Positions 1 to 6,309 are shown, numbered from the stretch's first letter. The stretch is DNA of 7,504 nt from JBBRLA01 sp038231615 (GCA_038231615.1 JBBRLA010000429.1:1-7504); one strand, 5' to 3'. Notes: generated from the letters alone by a model not told the origin. Made by a program: numbers and translations.

Positions 1-1664
1 ATCTCCGCCGGCCCGGCCTCGCCCTCGCGCACCTCGGCCACTCCCAGGCGGACCTGCACGGTGAAGACCTGTCCTACATCGGGGAAGCGGAAGCGCACGG
101 TGCGCTCCACCTCCGCCGCGCGTTCGGGGTCCAGGTTCACCGCCATGGCGTCGAAGAGGCTGGAAAGGGGCGTTTGTGCCACCATGCTGGCGGGCACCTG
201 GCTATGCGCCAGCGGCCGGATCACGACCTGCCCACGGGCCTCGTAGGCCTGGGTCAGAAGATAGTTGCGCGCGTTGGCCGAGAGCTGCCTGCCGGCGAGC
301 GCGGTGAGGGCCTGCGCTTTGAGTCCGCTGGCCCGCGCCTCCTTGGGATGCAAGAGGAGCACGTCGTCCGCCAGAGTCAGTGCCCACTGTTCCTCCCCCC
401 GCGAGAGCGCCTGCACCGCCCGGGACAGTGCCTGTTCCGGGCCTCCGGCCAGCTCGACCACCTGCGCGGCACGCTTCCTCGGCGGATCCGGAAAGAGGTC
501 GCGCCCCTCGCCGGAGAACCAGCCCAGGTAGCCGTCGAAGATCCCGCGCACCGACCACTCCACCGTACCGTAGAACTCCTGCAAGAAGGGGTCTTCGGCC
601 AAGTGCCGCGGCAGCCGCACCCGGGCGACGATCTCGTCGGGAGAAAGGCCCAGGTTCATGTGGCGCACAGTCTCGTCATGGACGAACTGGATGGCGTCGC
701 GGTAATGGGTCAGGCGCAGGGCGATCTCGGCGGCACCGGAAAGCGGTCGGGTGTGGCTGGGGACCAGGTGCTCGGCGTGCAGGGCCCGCATGCGGTCCAG
801 GCTCTTGACCCACAGGCGCGGGTCCCGAAAGGCGGTGCCCCGAATGGTGTAGAGGTTGGGAAAGGCGCGGTAAAAATTATCGGCGCAGAGCAGCACCTTC
901 TTGCCGGGCAGCCAGACAAAGATCTGGTCTTCCGTCTCGCCCGGGGCGTGGCCCAGCACCATATCCACCCCGGCGACGGTCAGAGAAAGTTCCTGCCCGA
1001 CGAAGGTCCGGGTGGGGCGCAAAAGGCCGATGTCGTTCCCCTGGTTGAGATCCAGATCCAGGTTCGCGCCGATGCCGCCGTGGAGCCGGGCCTCCCTGGG
1101 CAGGAGCGCCCCGAACTGCCGCATCGCCCGCATGTAGATCGCCGGCCCGGTGATGCTGGTCAGGCGGTCAAGCTGGGCCCGGGTGCTCTCGTAGCTAATG
1201 ATCTCGGGGCGGTCATTCCCGAGCCCGGCCTCGGCGAAGACGGCGGCGCCGTTGACGTGGTCGGAGTGGTAATGGGTATAGATGATCGCCTTGACCGGCT
1301 TGTTCACCCCGGCAAGCAGCGCCGCCCGTGCCGCGCGCGCCGCGTCCAGGCTCTCCATCGTGTCCACGATGATGACGCCGTCATCGCCCTCGATGGCGAT
1401 GCTGTTGGCCAGGCCGAAGCCCACCGCCACCCGCACCCCGGGCACCACGGTCAGGACCTCGCGGCGGAACTCCGCGCCCTGTGCCACCAGCCGCTCGTTG
1501 GCCGACTCCGCCGCACCCATGGTCGCGGGATGATGACGGCACCCGAGCAGCCCGAGGGCGGCGGAGAAAGCGATGGGGAGCGACCCCCGCAGGGCCCGTT
1601 CAGCGCCCAAGGGTGCGGGCCCGGCGCTGAATGCCGGGATGGAGATCCTACTTTCGCGCATCAT
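1..1664 (-). CDS. Alkylsulfatase-family MBL-fold metallohydrolase, predicted lipoprotein (3' end beyond window)
   Basis: The reading frame stays open from the ATG at 1664 to the window edge, giving 554 residues without the C-terminus. The start is supported by GGGAGG seven bases upstream. Residues about 30-42 form a hydrophobic stretch ending in LLGC (Cys42), a good lipobox, so an exported lipoprotein is likely. The MBL core has the metal-binding motif THYHSDH (His131, His133, Asp135, His136), a third motif APGETEDQ (Glu243/Glu245), Asp262 in CADNFY as the likely bridging ligand, and His304 in PSHTRPLSG. Residues about 315-390 match the alkylsulfatase dimerisation region (YRDAIQFVHDETVR, then GTVEWSVRGIF and YLGWF). 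Residues about 500-550 resemble the start of the SCP2-like C-terminal domain. Characterised relatives such as Pseudomonas SdsA1 hydrolyse alkyl sulfate esters. SdsA1 is recalled to have Glu at the bridging site, so the substrate here is uncertain. It lies downstream of the IgGFc-like gene on the same strand. Confidence 0.92.
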   Translation of the reverse strand, partial: MMRESRISIPAFSAGPAPLGAERALRGSLPIAFSAALGLLGCRHHPATMGAAESANERLVAQGAEFRREVLTVVPGVRVAVGFGLANSIAIEGDDGVIIVDTMESLDAARAARAALLAGVNKPVKAIIYTHYHSDHVNGAAVFAEAGLGNDRPEIISYESTRAQLDRLTSITGPAIYMRAMRQFGALLPREARLHGGIGANLDLDLNQGNDIGLLRPTRTFVGQELSLTVAGVDMVLGHAPGETEDQIFVWLPGKKVLLCADNFYRAFPNLYTIRGTAFRDPRLWVKSLDRMRALHAEHLVPSHTRPLSGAAEIALRLTHYRDAIQFVHDETVRHMNLGLSPDEIVARVRLPRHLAEDPFLQEFYGTVEWSVRGIFDGYLGWFSGEGRDLFPDPPRKRAAQVVELAGGPEQALSRAVQALSRGEEQWALTLADDVLLLHPKEARASGLKAQALTALAGRQLSANARNYLLTQAYEARGQVVIRPLAHSQVPASMVAQTPLSSLFDAMAVNLDPERAAEVERTVRFRFPDVGQVFTVQVRLGVAEVREGEAGPAE

Positions 1665-1761
1665 GGGCGAGCCTCCCTGTATTTGTCCAGCCATGCAGAC
1701 AGATGGGCGCCTGGTGACATGGGCCCCAGCTTGGCCGTCAGGTCTTCAAAAAAAAAGCCAT
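1661..1761 (-). other. Possible 33-codon small ORF needing a +1-base slip at a T9 run
   Basis: On the minus strand an ATG at 1761 is followed by GC and nine T (1756-1748). Read directly, this frame stops after seven codons. If the transcript gained one U in the run, the frame would continue for 33 codons, with a protein-like tail (EDLTAKLGPMSP, then SAWLDKYREARP). It would end in a TGA at 1663-1661 that overlaps the hydrolase ATG as ATGA. No Shine-Dalgarno sequence is visible before the ATG at 1761. Without slippage, the downstream frame has no ATG, GTG or TTG before its internal Met codon. It could be a slippage-dependent leader peptide, a relic of a broken gene, or chance. It is listed as a candidate, not as a gene. 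Confidence 0.2.
1748..1756. repeat. Homopolymer A9/T9 tract
   Basis: Nine consecutive A on the plus strand (T on the minus strand) stand out in otherwise GC-rich sequence. Runs of this length are known sites of polymerase slippage and of sequencing error. On the minus strand the tract is not preceded by a convincing stem: only GCC and GGC could pair just upstream. It is therefore not called as a terminator for the IgGFc-like gene. Confidence 0.85.
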
Positions 1762-1787
1762 GATGTCGTCGGCAGTCTATTCGTTTC

Positions 1788-3458
1788 TCATTCCACCGGG
1801 TTGATCTTCTCCAGGTTCAACCCACCCACGTAGGAGTAGGAGGTCGCGTAAGCATAGCCATAACCCAGCAAGCCGAAGGGACCTGAGCCGGTGATGCGGT
1901 GGTTGCCATCGAGCAGGCGTAGGATCACCCGCCCGTACATCCCCGCGTCCCCGCCAATCGGGACCAGCGCGTCCTGCACCGGGCTGCCGTCCAGGGTGAA
2001 GGTCGTGCCCAGGAGCGCGGTGACTGTGATGAAGTCGTACTCGTAGGTCTGCGGGACGTAGAAGATGTAGTCGCTGCGGTACTGCTCCACCGGCACCAGC
2101 GGGGTGATGTTGGCATCGCCCAGGCACTTCACGTCGTCACCGGTGTCGCGGAAGGGGCACGAGTCCGAGGGCTTGTCCGGGAAGATCTTGGGATCGAAGC
2201 GACCGCTCAGATTGCCCCAGGCAACCAGGTACTGGGTCACCAGGATCGGCTGGTCCGCGGTGATCTCGAAGTCCTGATCGGTGGCGAACTCGAAGACCGT
2301 GCCGACGGAAAGGGGCTTGATCGTCGGCAGGCTCTTGCCCCCGGTCAGGCTCACGTTGGTGCCGTCCACGCTGGCGACGATGCGAAAGTAGTCCTGATCG
2401 GTCTTGTTGCGCTGCTTCAGTTTGCTGGCGACATAGTGCTTGCCCCAGGTGTTCAGCGGGAACATCTGCACCCCCAGGTGGTTGCCGCCGGGCGCCGTAT
2501 CGGGCACGGTGACGCCGCCGGCGCCGCCGAAGACCACCACGTTGGAGCTGGCCTTCACCGTCGCCCCAGAGATATCTTCCAGGGAATTGGCCTGGGTGAT
2601 CTCCAGCACCTCCATGCGATTCAAGGTGCGCTTGATCGTATCCCCGGCCTTGGCCGCCGGCACGCCGCCGCCGCCCAGGGTCGCCACCGGCACCTTGACC
2701 TGCACGTCGGTGCCATCGGTCAGTCCCATCACCGCCACGAAGCCCTGCCCCTGGGGAGGAGTGGTCAGGATCTCCGCGTTGTAGGTGTAGGACATGACGA
2801 AATAGTTCTTCGCCATCACGTGCTCGGGCAGAAGCAGCGTTGCCGAGCCGGAGAACACCTGCGCGGCGTCGATGGGGTGGAACTGGAACACCGCCACCGG
2901 GGCGGTGGAGGACAGGTGGAAGCCCTTCTTCGACTGCTCGGTCTGATGCAGCTTGTTGCGGTTCTGGTCTAGCTTGAAGATCACCAGGCCCCCGGGCATC
3001 GCCGTCTGCTCTTCGATCTTGCCGCTGGCATCCGAGAGGGTGACCACCGCGGTCAGCTTGTCGCTGGTGTTGCTGGCGACGATGCCGAACTGCCCATCCT
3101 CGGCGGTGGACCACAGGTTCGCCGGGTAGAAGCTACAGCCGACGTTGCCCGCGGTGACCTGCTCGCAGGCGGTTAGGCAGCGCCCGGCGACGCAGCTTTC
3201 GCCCTCGCCGATGCTGCAACCGGCGCTGCGCACCCACTGCTTGCCGTCGCACATCTCCGCCGCCCCGTGGTCCTGGGTGCAACGCGTGCTGCCCTTGGTA
3301 CACGCCGCAGGCGGGATGATCACCGGCGGGAGCATCATCATCCCCTGGGGGTCCGACAGGTCGTCCCGGTTGGGTGAACAGGTAAGGGAGGTAAGCGCTG
3401 CGACGACAGCCAGGGAGAGCACACAGGGCCCGGTCCACAATGACGACAAGGTGCGCAT
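1788..3458 (-). CDS. IgGFc-binding-domain-like exported protein
   Basis: This 556-residue protein begins with a short basic end and a hydrophobic core (residues 11-26), followed by Cys27. The LTSLTC sequence is only a weak lipobox, so it could be a lipoprotein or a signal peptidase I substrate. After a Pro/Met-rich linker comes a Cys-rich module with Cys at 53, 60, 70, 81, 89, 94, 98 and 108, suggesting disulfides outside the cytoplasm. The rest (about 105-555) reads as the IgGFc-binding-like repeat fold common in myxobacterial proteins: GCSFYPANLW, AVFQFHP, LLLPEHVMAKNYFVMSY, then PLVPVEQYRSDYIFYVP and LLGYGYAYATSYSYVGG near the end. The family name comes from mucin-like animal FCGBP, and no antibody binding should be assumed in bacteria. 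A role in adhesion or the cell surface is an inference. The chosen ATG gives the signal sequence and has AGG seven bases upstream. Another ATG at 3465 is in a different frame. Confidence 0.86.
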   Translation of the reverse strand: MRTLSSLWTGPCVLSLAVVAALTSLTCSPNRDDLSDPQGMMMLPPVIIPPAACTKGSTRCTQDHGAAEMCDGKQWVRSAGCSIGEGESCVAGRCLTACEQVTAGNVGCSFYPANLWSTAEDGQFGIVASNTSDKLTAVVTLSDASGKIEEQTAMPGGLVIFKLDQNRNKLHQTEQSKKGFHLSSTAPVAVFQFHPIDAAQVFSGSATLLLPEHVMAKNYFVMSYTYNAEILTTPPQGQGFVAVMGLTDGTDVQVKVPVATLGGGGVPAAKAGDTIKRTLNRMEVLEITQANSLEDISGATVKASSNVVVFGGAGGVTVPDTAPGGNHLGVQMFPLNTWGKHYVASKLKQRNKTDQDYFRIVASVDGTNVSLTGGKSLPTIKPLSVGTVFEFATDQDFEITADQPILVTQYLVAWGNLSGRFDPKIFPDKPSDSCPFRDTGDDVKCLGDANITPLVPVEQYRSDYIFYVPQTYEYDFITVTALLGTTFTLDGSPVQDALVPIGGDAGMYGRVILRLLDGNHRITGSGPFGLLGYGYAYATSYSYVGGLNLEKINPVE

Positions 3459-3532
3459 GAGTCATCCTATGTCACTCCTTCATAGAGTGCAACGGCGCCT
3501 ACAGACGCGGCGCGGGCCGGCGCGGTACCGTC

Positions 3533-3537
3533 GGAGG
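3533..3537 (+). promoter_or_regulatory. Ribosome binding site for the upstream GTG start of the kinase gene
   Basis: GGAGG lies eight bases before a GTG at 3546. That GTG is in frame with the kinase and would add 32 residues, including a second hydrophobic stretch (VSVLAAFIAGASGAFAG). The spacing is good, so this start cannot be excluded. Confidence 0.4.
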
Positions 3538-3629
3538 CGACCGCAGTGCAAATCATTCGCCCAAAGTGCCCTCCGGGTGTCTCCGTGCTTGCCGCTTTCA
3601 TCGCGGGCGCCTCCGGCGCCTTTGCTGGC

Positions 3630-3635
3630 GGGGAG
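3630..3635 (+). promoter_or_regulatory. Ribosome binding site for the TTG start of the kinase gene
   Basis: GGGGAG sits six bases before the TTG at 3642. Starting there gives a textbook signal peptide: three Arg, a hydrophobic core (LAWLGAAGLLCWLCIA) and an Ala-His-Ala cleavage site. This is why the TTG is preferred over the GTG at 3546. Confidence 0.5.
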
Positions 3636-3641
3636 TTCGTT

Positions 3642-4781
3642 TTGCCTCGGGTCGTCCGCTCTGGGCGGCTGGCCTGGCTTGGGGCCGCGGGGCTCCTGTG
3701 CTGGCTCTGTATTGCCCCGAAGGACGCCCACGCACTTTCGGAGTCACTGGCGGCGCCCCCAGCGGCGGCGTCGACCACGGCGGTCTCGTCGCTATCGTCT
3801 GCTTGGTCTTCGTCTCGGGCGTCGTCGCATGAGCCAGACCAAGAGGTTTCCGGGGACGCGGCCCTCGCGACGTCCCCCGCAGGTGACGATCCCCAGGTCG
3901 CCGAGAACGAGCCGCCCCCCGATGGAGAGGATCTCCCACTATCGGCCGGTGGGCCAGATAGAAGCCAGGGTCCGCGCTTCATGGGGCAGGGGGATGACGA
4001 CATCCTGCATCGGCTGTGTAACCTGCCGCTCCGGTCCATCAAGCCCCTGGGCGGCGGCGCGTCGATCACCCTGAAAGCCGTGCTGGAGGGCGGCGATCGG
4101 GCGGCGGTGAAACCCCGGCAGCTTCGGGTCACCAACTACGTGGCGGAAGTGGCCGCCTACCGCGTGTCGCGGGCGCTGCGCCTTTCCGCGGTGGCCCCCT
4201 CATGCGTGCGGCTCTTCCCTCGCCAGCAACTGACCGGGGGAATGCCCCCGTCCTTGCAGGCGCGGATGGCCAAGGAGATGCTTGACGATGGCAAGGGCCA
4301 GGTCCCCGCGGCGGTGATCCACTGGATCCCCGAGCTGCGCAGCCTGCGCCTGGAGAAGCTGGATTGGTGGAAGCCCTTGGTCCGGCGGGGGACCCCGCTG
4401 CCGCCGGAGAAGCGGCGCCGGGTGCTGGAGATCAGCACCCAGGTGCTCTTCGACTTCCTCATTGTCAACGACGATCGCTGGTCCGGCGGCAACACCCACG
4501 AGTCGGGGGACCAGATGGTGTACCTGGACCAGGGCGCCGGCTTCGGCAACGACCGCCGGGGGAGCAAGCGGCGGCGGCTGACCAGCCAGCTCACCTATTG
4601 TCAGCGATTCAGCAAGGAGGTGGCAGCCGCCCTGCGCGGGCTGGACCTGCCGGCCCTCAAACGCGAGTTGCGCGGGCTGGTCAGCGCCGAGGAAGTGCAG
4701 CAGTTCAGCGATCGGGTCGGGCAGGCCCGGGAGTACCTGGACCGGCTTTCGCGCGAGGCCCCCGAGGACTCGCTGCTCTGA
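3642..4781 (+). CDS. Predicted secreted FAM20/HipA-like atypical protein kinase
   Basis: From the TTG at 3642 the protein has 379 residues (411 if GTG at 3546 is used). Residues 1-31 form a signal peptide with likely cleavage after Ala-His-Ala. Residues about 32-115 are a low-complexity Ser/Ala/Pro/acidic linker. The rest resembles the FAM20 secretory kinase fold. It has a Gly-rich loop and strand (KPLGGGASITLKAVLEGG), then the Lys of AAVKP (Lys157), likely ATP-binding. The Glu of AEVAAYRVSRAL (Glu169) corresponds to AEIAAFHLDR in FAM20 proteins. Next come the catalytic segment LFDFLIVNDDRW (Asp278) with Asn284 in SGGN, and the metal-binding LDQGAGFG (Asp296). FAM20C has the comparable LFDFLIGNMDRHH and an LDN.RGFG segment. 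All key residues appear present, so activity is plausible. The substrate is unknown; protein, sugar or lipid are all possible for this superfamily. It is the first of three co-directional genes and is divergent from the IgGFc-like gene. Confidence 0.78.
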   Translation: MPRVVRSGRLAWLGAAGLLCWLCIAPKDAHALSESLAAPPAAASTTAVSSLSSAWSSSRASSHEPDQEVSGDAALATSPAGDDPQVAENEPPPDGEDLPLSAGGPDRSQGPRFMGQGDDDILHRLCNLPLRSIKPLGGGASITLKAVLEGGDRAAVKPRQLRVTNYVAEVAAYRVSRALRLSAVAPSCVRLFPRQQLTGGMPPSLQARMAKEMLDDGKGQVPAAVIHWIPELRSLRLEKLDWWKPLVRRGTPLPPEKRRRVLEISTQVLFDFLIVNDDRWSGGNTHESGDQMVYLDQGAGFGNDRRGSKRRRLTSQLTYCQRFSKEVAAALRGLDLPALKRELRGLVSAEEVQQFSDRVGQAREYLDRLSREAPEDSLL

Positions 4782-4805
4782 ATCAATCTGTCGCAAAGGG
4801 GCGCA

Positions 4806-4840
4806 AGGAGGCGGGCGACTTGTCGCCGGGCGGCGCTCCT
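4806..4840 (+). other. Intergenic hairpin before the acidic-protein gene
   Basis: The 76-nt gap between the kinase and the acidic-protein gene contains the perfect inverted repeat GGCGAC TT GTCGCC (4814-4827), which can fold as a 5-bp stem with a CUUG tetraloop. Outer arms AGGAG (4806-4810) and CTCCT (4836-4840) could pair around it. No T tract follows, so it is not a canonical terminator. It might protect or process the mRNA, or partly attenuate transcription. The pairing is seen in the sequence; the function is inferred. Confidence 0.4.
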
Positions 4841-4857
4841 GCTATGAGAGGAGGAGC

Positions 4858-5505
4858 ATGGAAGAGAAGCCGGAAGCCGAGGAGTTCGAGGGCGAGCCAA
4901 CAGACGGCAACGATGCGGACCATGACGAGGAGCCTGCTGACGACGACGGGCCGCGGACCCAGGACGAGTTGCGGGAGGACTACGAGGACGAGATCGTCCA
5001 CCGGGCCGAGCAGGCGCGCTACGAACGCCAGCACGACGTGCTGCTCGGGGTCATCGACAGCGAGCGCCTGCAATTCGACGACCTGATGACGATGATCCGG
5101 CTGGGCATCATCGCCGACGACGAAGACTGGGTCCCCTGCGAGGACGGCCACCGCTCGAACAACTCGGGCGATTGGGACGAGCAGTATGAGGAGGCCCTTT
5201 TGCAGCGCCGGCTGGGGGAGATCACTCCGCTGGAGCCATCGACCTTCTGCTGCCCTCTGATGTCGCAGACCTACTATGCCGAAGTGGCGCTGCCGTGCAT
5301 CGTGGCCCAGCGCGAGCAGGCGAGCTACTTTGCCGGCAGCGGAGCGCCGGGGCCGAAGCTATTGGACCCCGACGATCCAGTAGTCGCCACCGAGCTGCGT
5401 CCCTGCCTGGTTTTGGGGCACGAACTGCTGGTGCGCATTCTCTCGTCGAGTTCCCAGCGAAAACATCAGCAGGACCCGCCGCCCACGCCGCCGGGACAGA
5501 ACTGA
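4858..5505 (+). CDS. Acidic protein of unknown function
   Basis: This 215-residue protein is not recognised. The ATG follows GAGGAGGAGC, a very strong ribosome binding site. The first 50 residues contain 23 Asp or Glu, making a disordered-looking acidic tail. Residues about 35-125 look helical and charged (EDYEDEIVHRAEQARYERQ, then LLGVIDSERLQFDD and WDEQYEEALLQRR). Residues about 125-195 are more hydrophobic and hold four of its five Cys (131, 132, 147, 183; the other is Cys94), with LRPCLVLGHELLVRIL near the end. The C-terminus is Ser/Gln/Pro-rich. There is no signal peptide or transmembrane segment, so it is probably cytoplasmic. It lies between the kinase (76 nt upstream) and the lipoprotein gene (13 nt downstream), so it is probably in the same transcript. 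A partner or regulator role is only a guess from position. Confidence 0.78.
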   Translation: MEEKPEAEEFEGEPTDGNDADHDEEPADDDGPRTQDELREDYEDEIVHRAEQARYERQHDVLLGVIDSERLQFDDLMTMIRLGIIADDEDWVPCEDGHRSNNSGDWDEQYEEALLQRRLGEITPLEPSTFCCPLMSQTYYAEVALPCIVAQREQASYFAGSGAPGPKLLDPDDPVVATELRPCLVLGHELLVRILSSSSQRKHQQDPPPTPPGQN

Positions 5506-5518
5506 AGGGGAGGGACCC

Positions 5519-6214
5519 ATGACCCTGAAGGCCGGTGCCAAAACTCGAATGGCTCAAACAGGAAGCCGGGCCGCGGGCGCCCTGCTTCTTGGGTCCTGTT
5601 TTCTGGGAGACGGGGGGTTTCATGTCACCCGCGCCCCCGACCTCTCGCAGGGGGCCCACTCGGCGTCGGTGTTCGGCGTCTTCAAGGGCGGCAAGATGAG
5701 CCCCGAGTTCTGGGAGGTCATCGGCCCGGAGCTGAAGGCCGCCTCGGAGAAGGGCAAGTGCGAAGCCGGCGTCGGCGATCATTTGCAAGACCAGGACCCG
5801 GCGCTCTTCAAGAGCGTGGACCAGGACACCAAGGAGAACGGGATCACCCCCGAGCTGCTCACGCGGATCGCGCCCCACGCCGCGGGCGACGTGATCCTTT
5901 CGATCTCGGTGTACGGGCAGCCTCCTTCGGAGCGGGCGGTGACGGCCACGCAAACGCCCGTGCAACCGTCCGGGGGCCGGGGGGGCAGGGGCCGGGGAGG
6001 CTTCGGCGGCACGACCTCGGCGCGGGAGCAGGCCGAGAGCTTCGAGATCGCGCTCTCGCTCTTTTCCGTGAAGAAGCACGAGGAAGTGGCGAAGTTGCAG
6101 TTGCGCTACGGCGGCCCCAGTGAGGATGAGGCGGTGAAGAAGTTCGGCGAACGCTACCGGGCGGAGTTCCCGGGCCTCCTGTGCGCCGGCTGGAACTTTG
6201 CGCCGGCTCCCTGA
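5519..6214 (+). CDS. Predicted lipoprotein of unknown function with Gly/Arg-rich loop
   Basis: This 231-residue protein has a basic N-terminus, a hydrophobic stretch and the lipobox LGSC (Cys27), so it is probably a membrane-anchored lipoprotein. The start ATG follows GGGGAGGG at four bases and lies 13 nt after the previous stop; a second ATG at residue 11 has no ribosome binding site. The mature part has a segment FGVFKGGKMSPEFWEVIGPEL, then alternating helix-like and charged stretches, and a strand-like GDVILSISVYG (residues 123-133). A flexible loop follows (151-164, GGRGGRGRGGFGG), then a second domain (FEIALSLFSVKKHEEVAKL). Cys81 and Cys222 could form a disulfide. I do not recognise the family. 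The last gene of the kinase cluster, it converges on sdhB. Ser-x-Glu sites at Ser61 and Ser174 match the FAM20C recognition pattern but could be chance. Confidence 0.78.
   Translation: MTLKAGAKTRMAQTGSRAAGALLLGSCFLGDGGFHVTRAPDLSQGAHSASVFGVFKGGKMSPEFWEVIGPELKAASEKGKCEAGVGDHLQDQDPALFKSVDQDTKENGITPELLTRIAPHAAGDVILSISVYGQPPSERAVTATQTPVQPSGGRGGRGRGGFGGTTSAREQAESFEIALSLFSVKKHEEVAKLQLRYGGPSEDEAVKKFGERYRAEFPGLLCAGWNFAPAP
5972..6000 (+). other. Potential G-quadruplex inside the lipoprotein gene
   Basis: The coding strand has G runs of 5, 7, 4 and 4 separated by two-base loops (CC, CA, CC) at 5972-5997, followed by AGG. This meets the usual four-run rule for a parallel G-quadruplex, and it would also be present in the mRNA. 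It encodes the Gly/Arg loop. Whether it folds in cells is unknown. Confidence 0.55.
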
Positions 6215-6309
6215 ACCGGACCTGAGCGGCGCCAGGCAGGAGTCCACCCTATAGCACGGGGCCCCAGGAGGCGGGCCGGCGCTACGACGAAAGACTAAAT
6301 ATCGGCAAC
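6215..6309. other. Convergent intergenic junction without a clear terminator
   Basis: These 95 bases separate the ends of the lipoprotein gene and sdhB, which point toward each other. They are GC-rich and contain no stem followed by a T run on either strand. A GCCGGC pair (6185-6190 and 6202-6207) lies just inside the end of the lipoprotein gene and could form a short hairpin, but no U tract follows. Termination may be Rho-dependent. Confidence 0.4.

Noticed and set aside
174..1763. A 529-codon open frame on the plus strand
   Set aside because: It is antisense to the MBL-fold hydrolase, whose motifs are clear. Its translation is rich in Arg, Gly, Pro and His without domain motifs, as expected of an antisense shadow in GC-rich DNA.
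1748..1787. Intrinsic terminator after the IgGFc-like gene
   Set aside because: A T run is present, but only about three base pairs can form just upstream of it, so there is no stable stem.
2137..3114. A 325-codon minus-strand frame inside the IgGFc-like gene
   Set aside because: It is the alternate frame of a convincing exported protein. Its translation is low-complexity Arg/Gly/Gln with no domain signal.
3133..3465. Alternative start at 3465 for a 110-codon minus-strand gene
   Set aside because: The frame differs from the IgGFc-like protein, and its translation lacks a signal peptide or any family features. The 3458 start gives a proper hydrophobic leader.
3464..3492. TTGCAC, 17-base spacer, TAGGAT on the minus strand as a sigma-70 promoter for the IgGFc-like gene
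   Set aside because: The match to consensus is modest, and the transcription start would fall at the ATG itself, leaving no room for the apparent ribosome binding site.
3486..3551. Direct repeat AGTGCAA at 3486-3492 and 3545-3551 as a regulator-binding site
   Set aside because: Two seven-base matches 59 bases apart are too short to separate from chance, and one overlaps a possible start codon.
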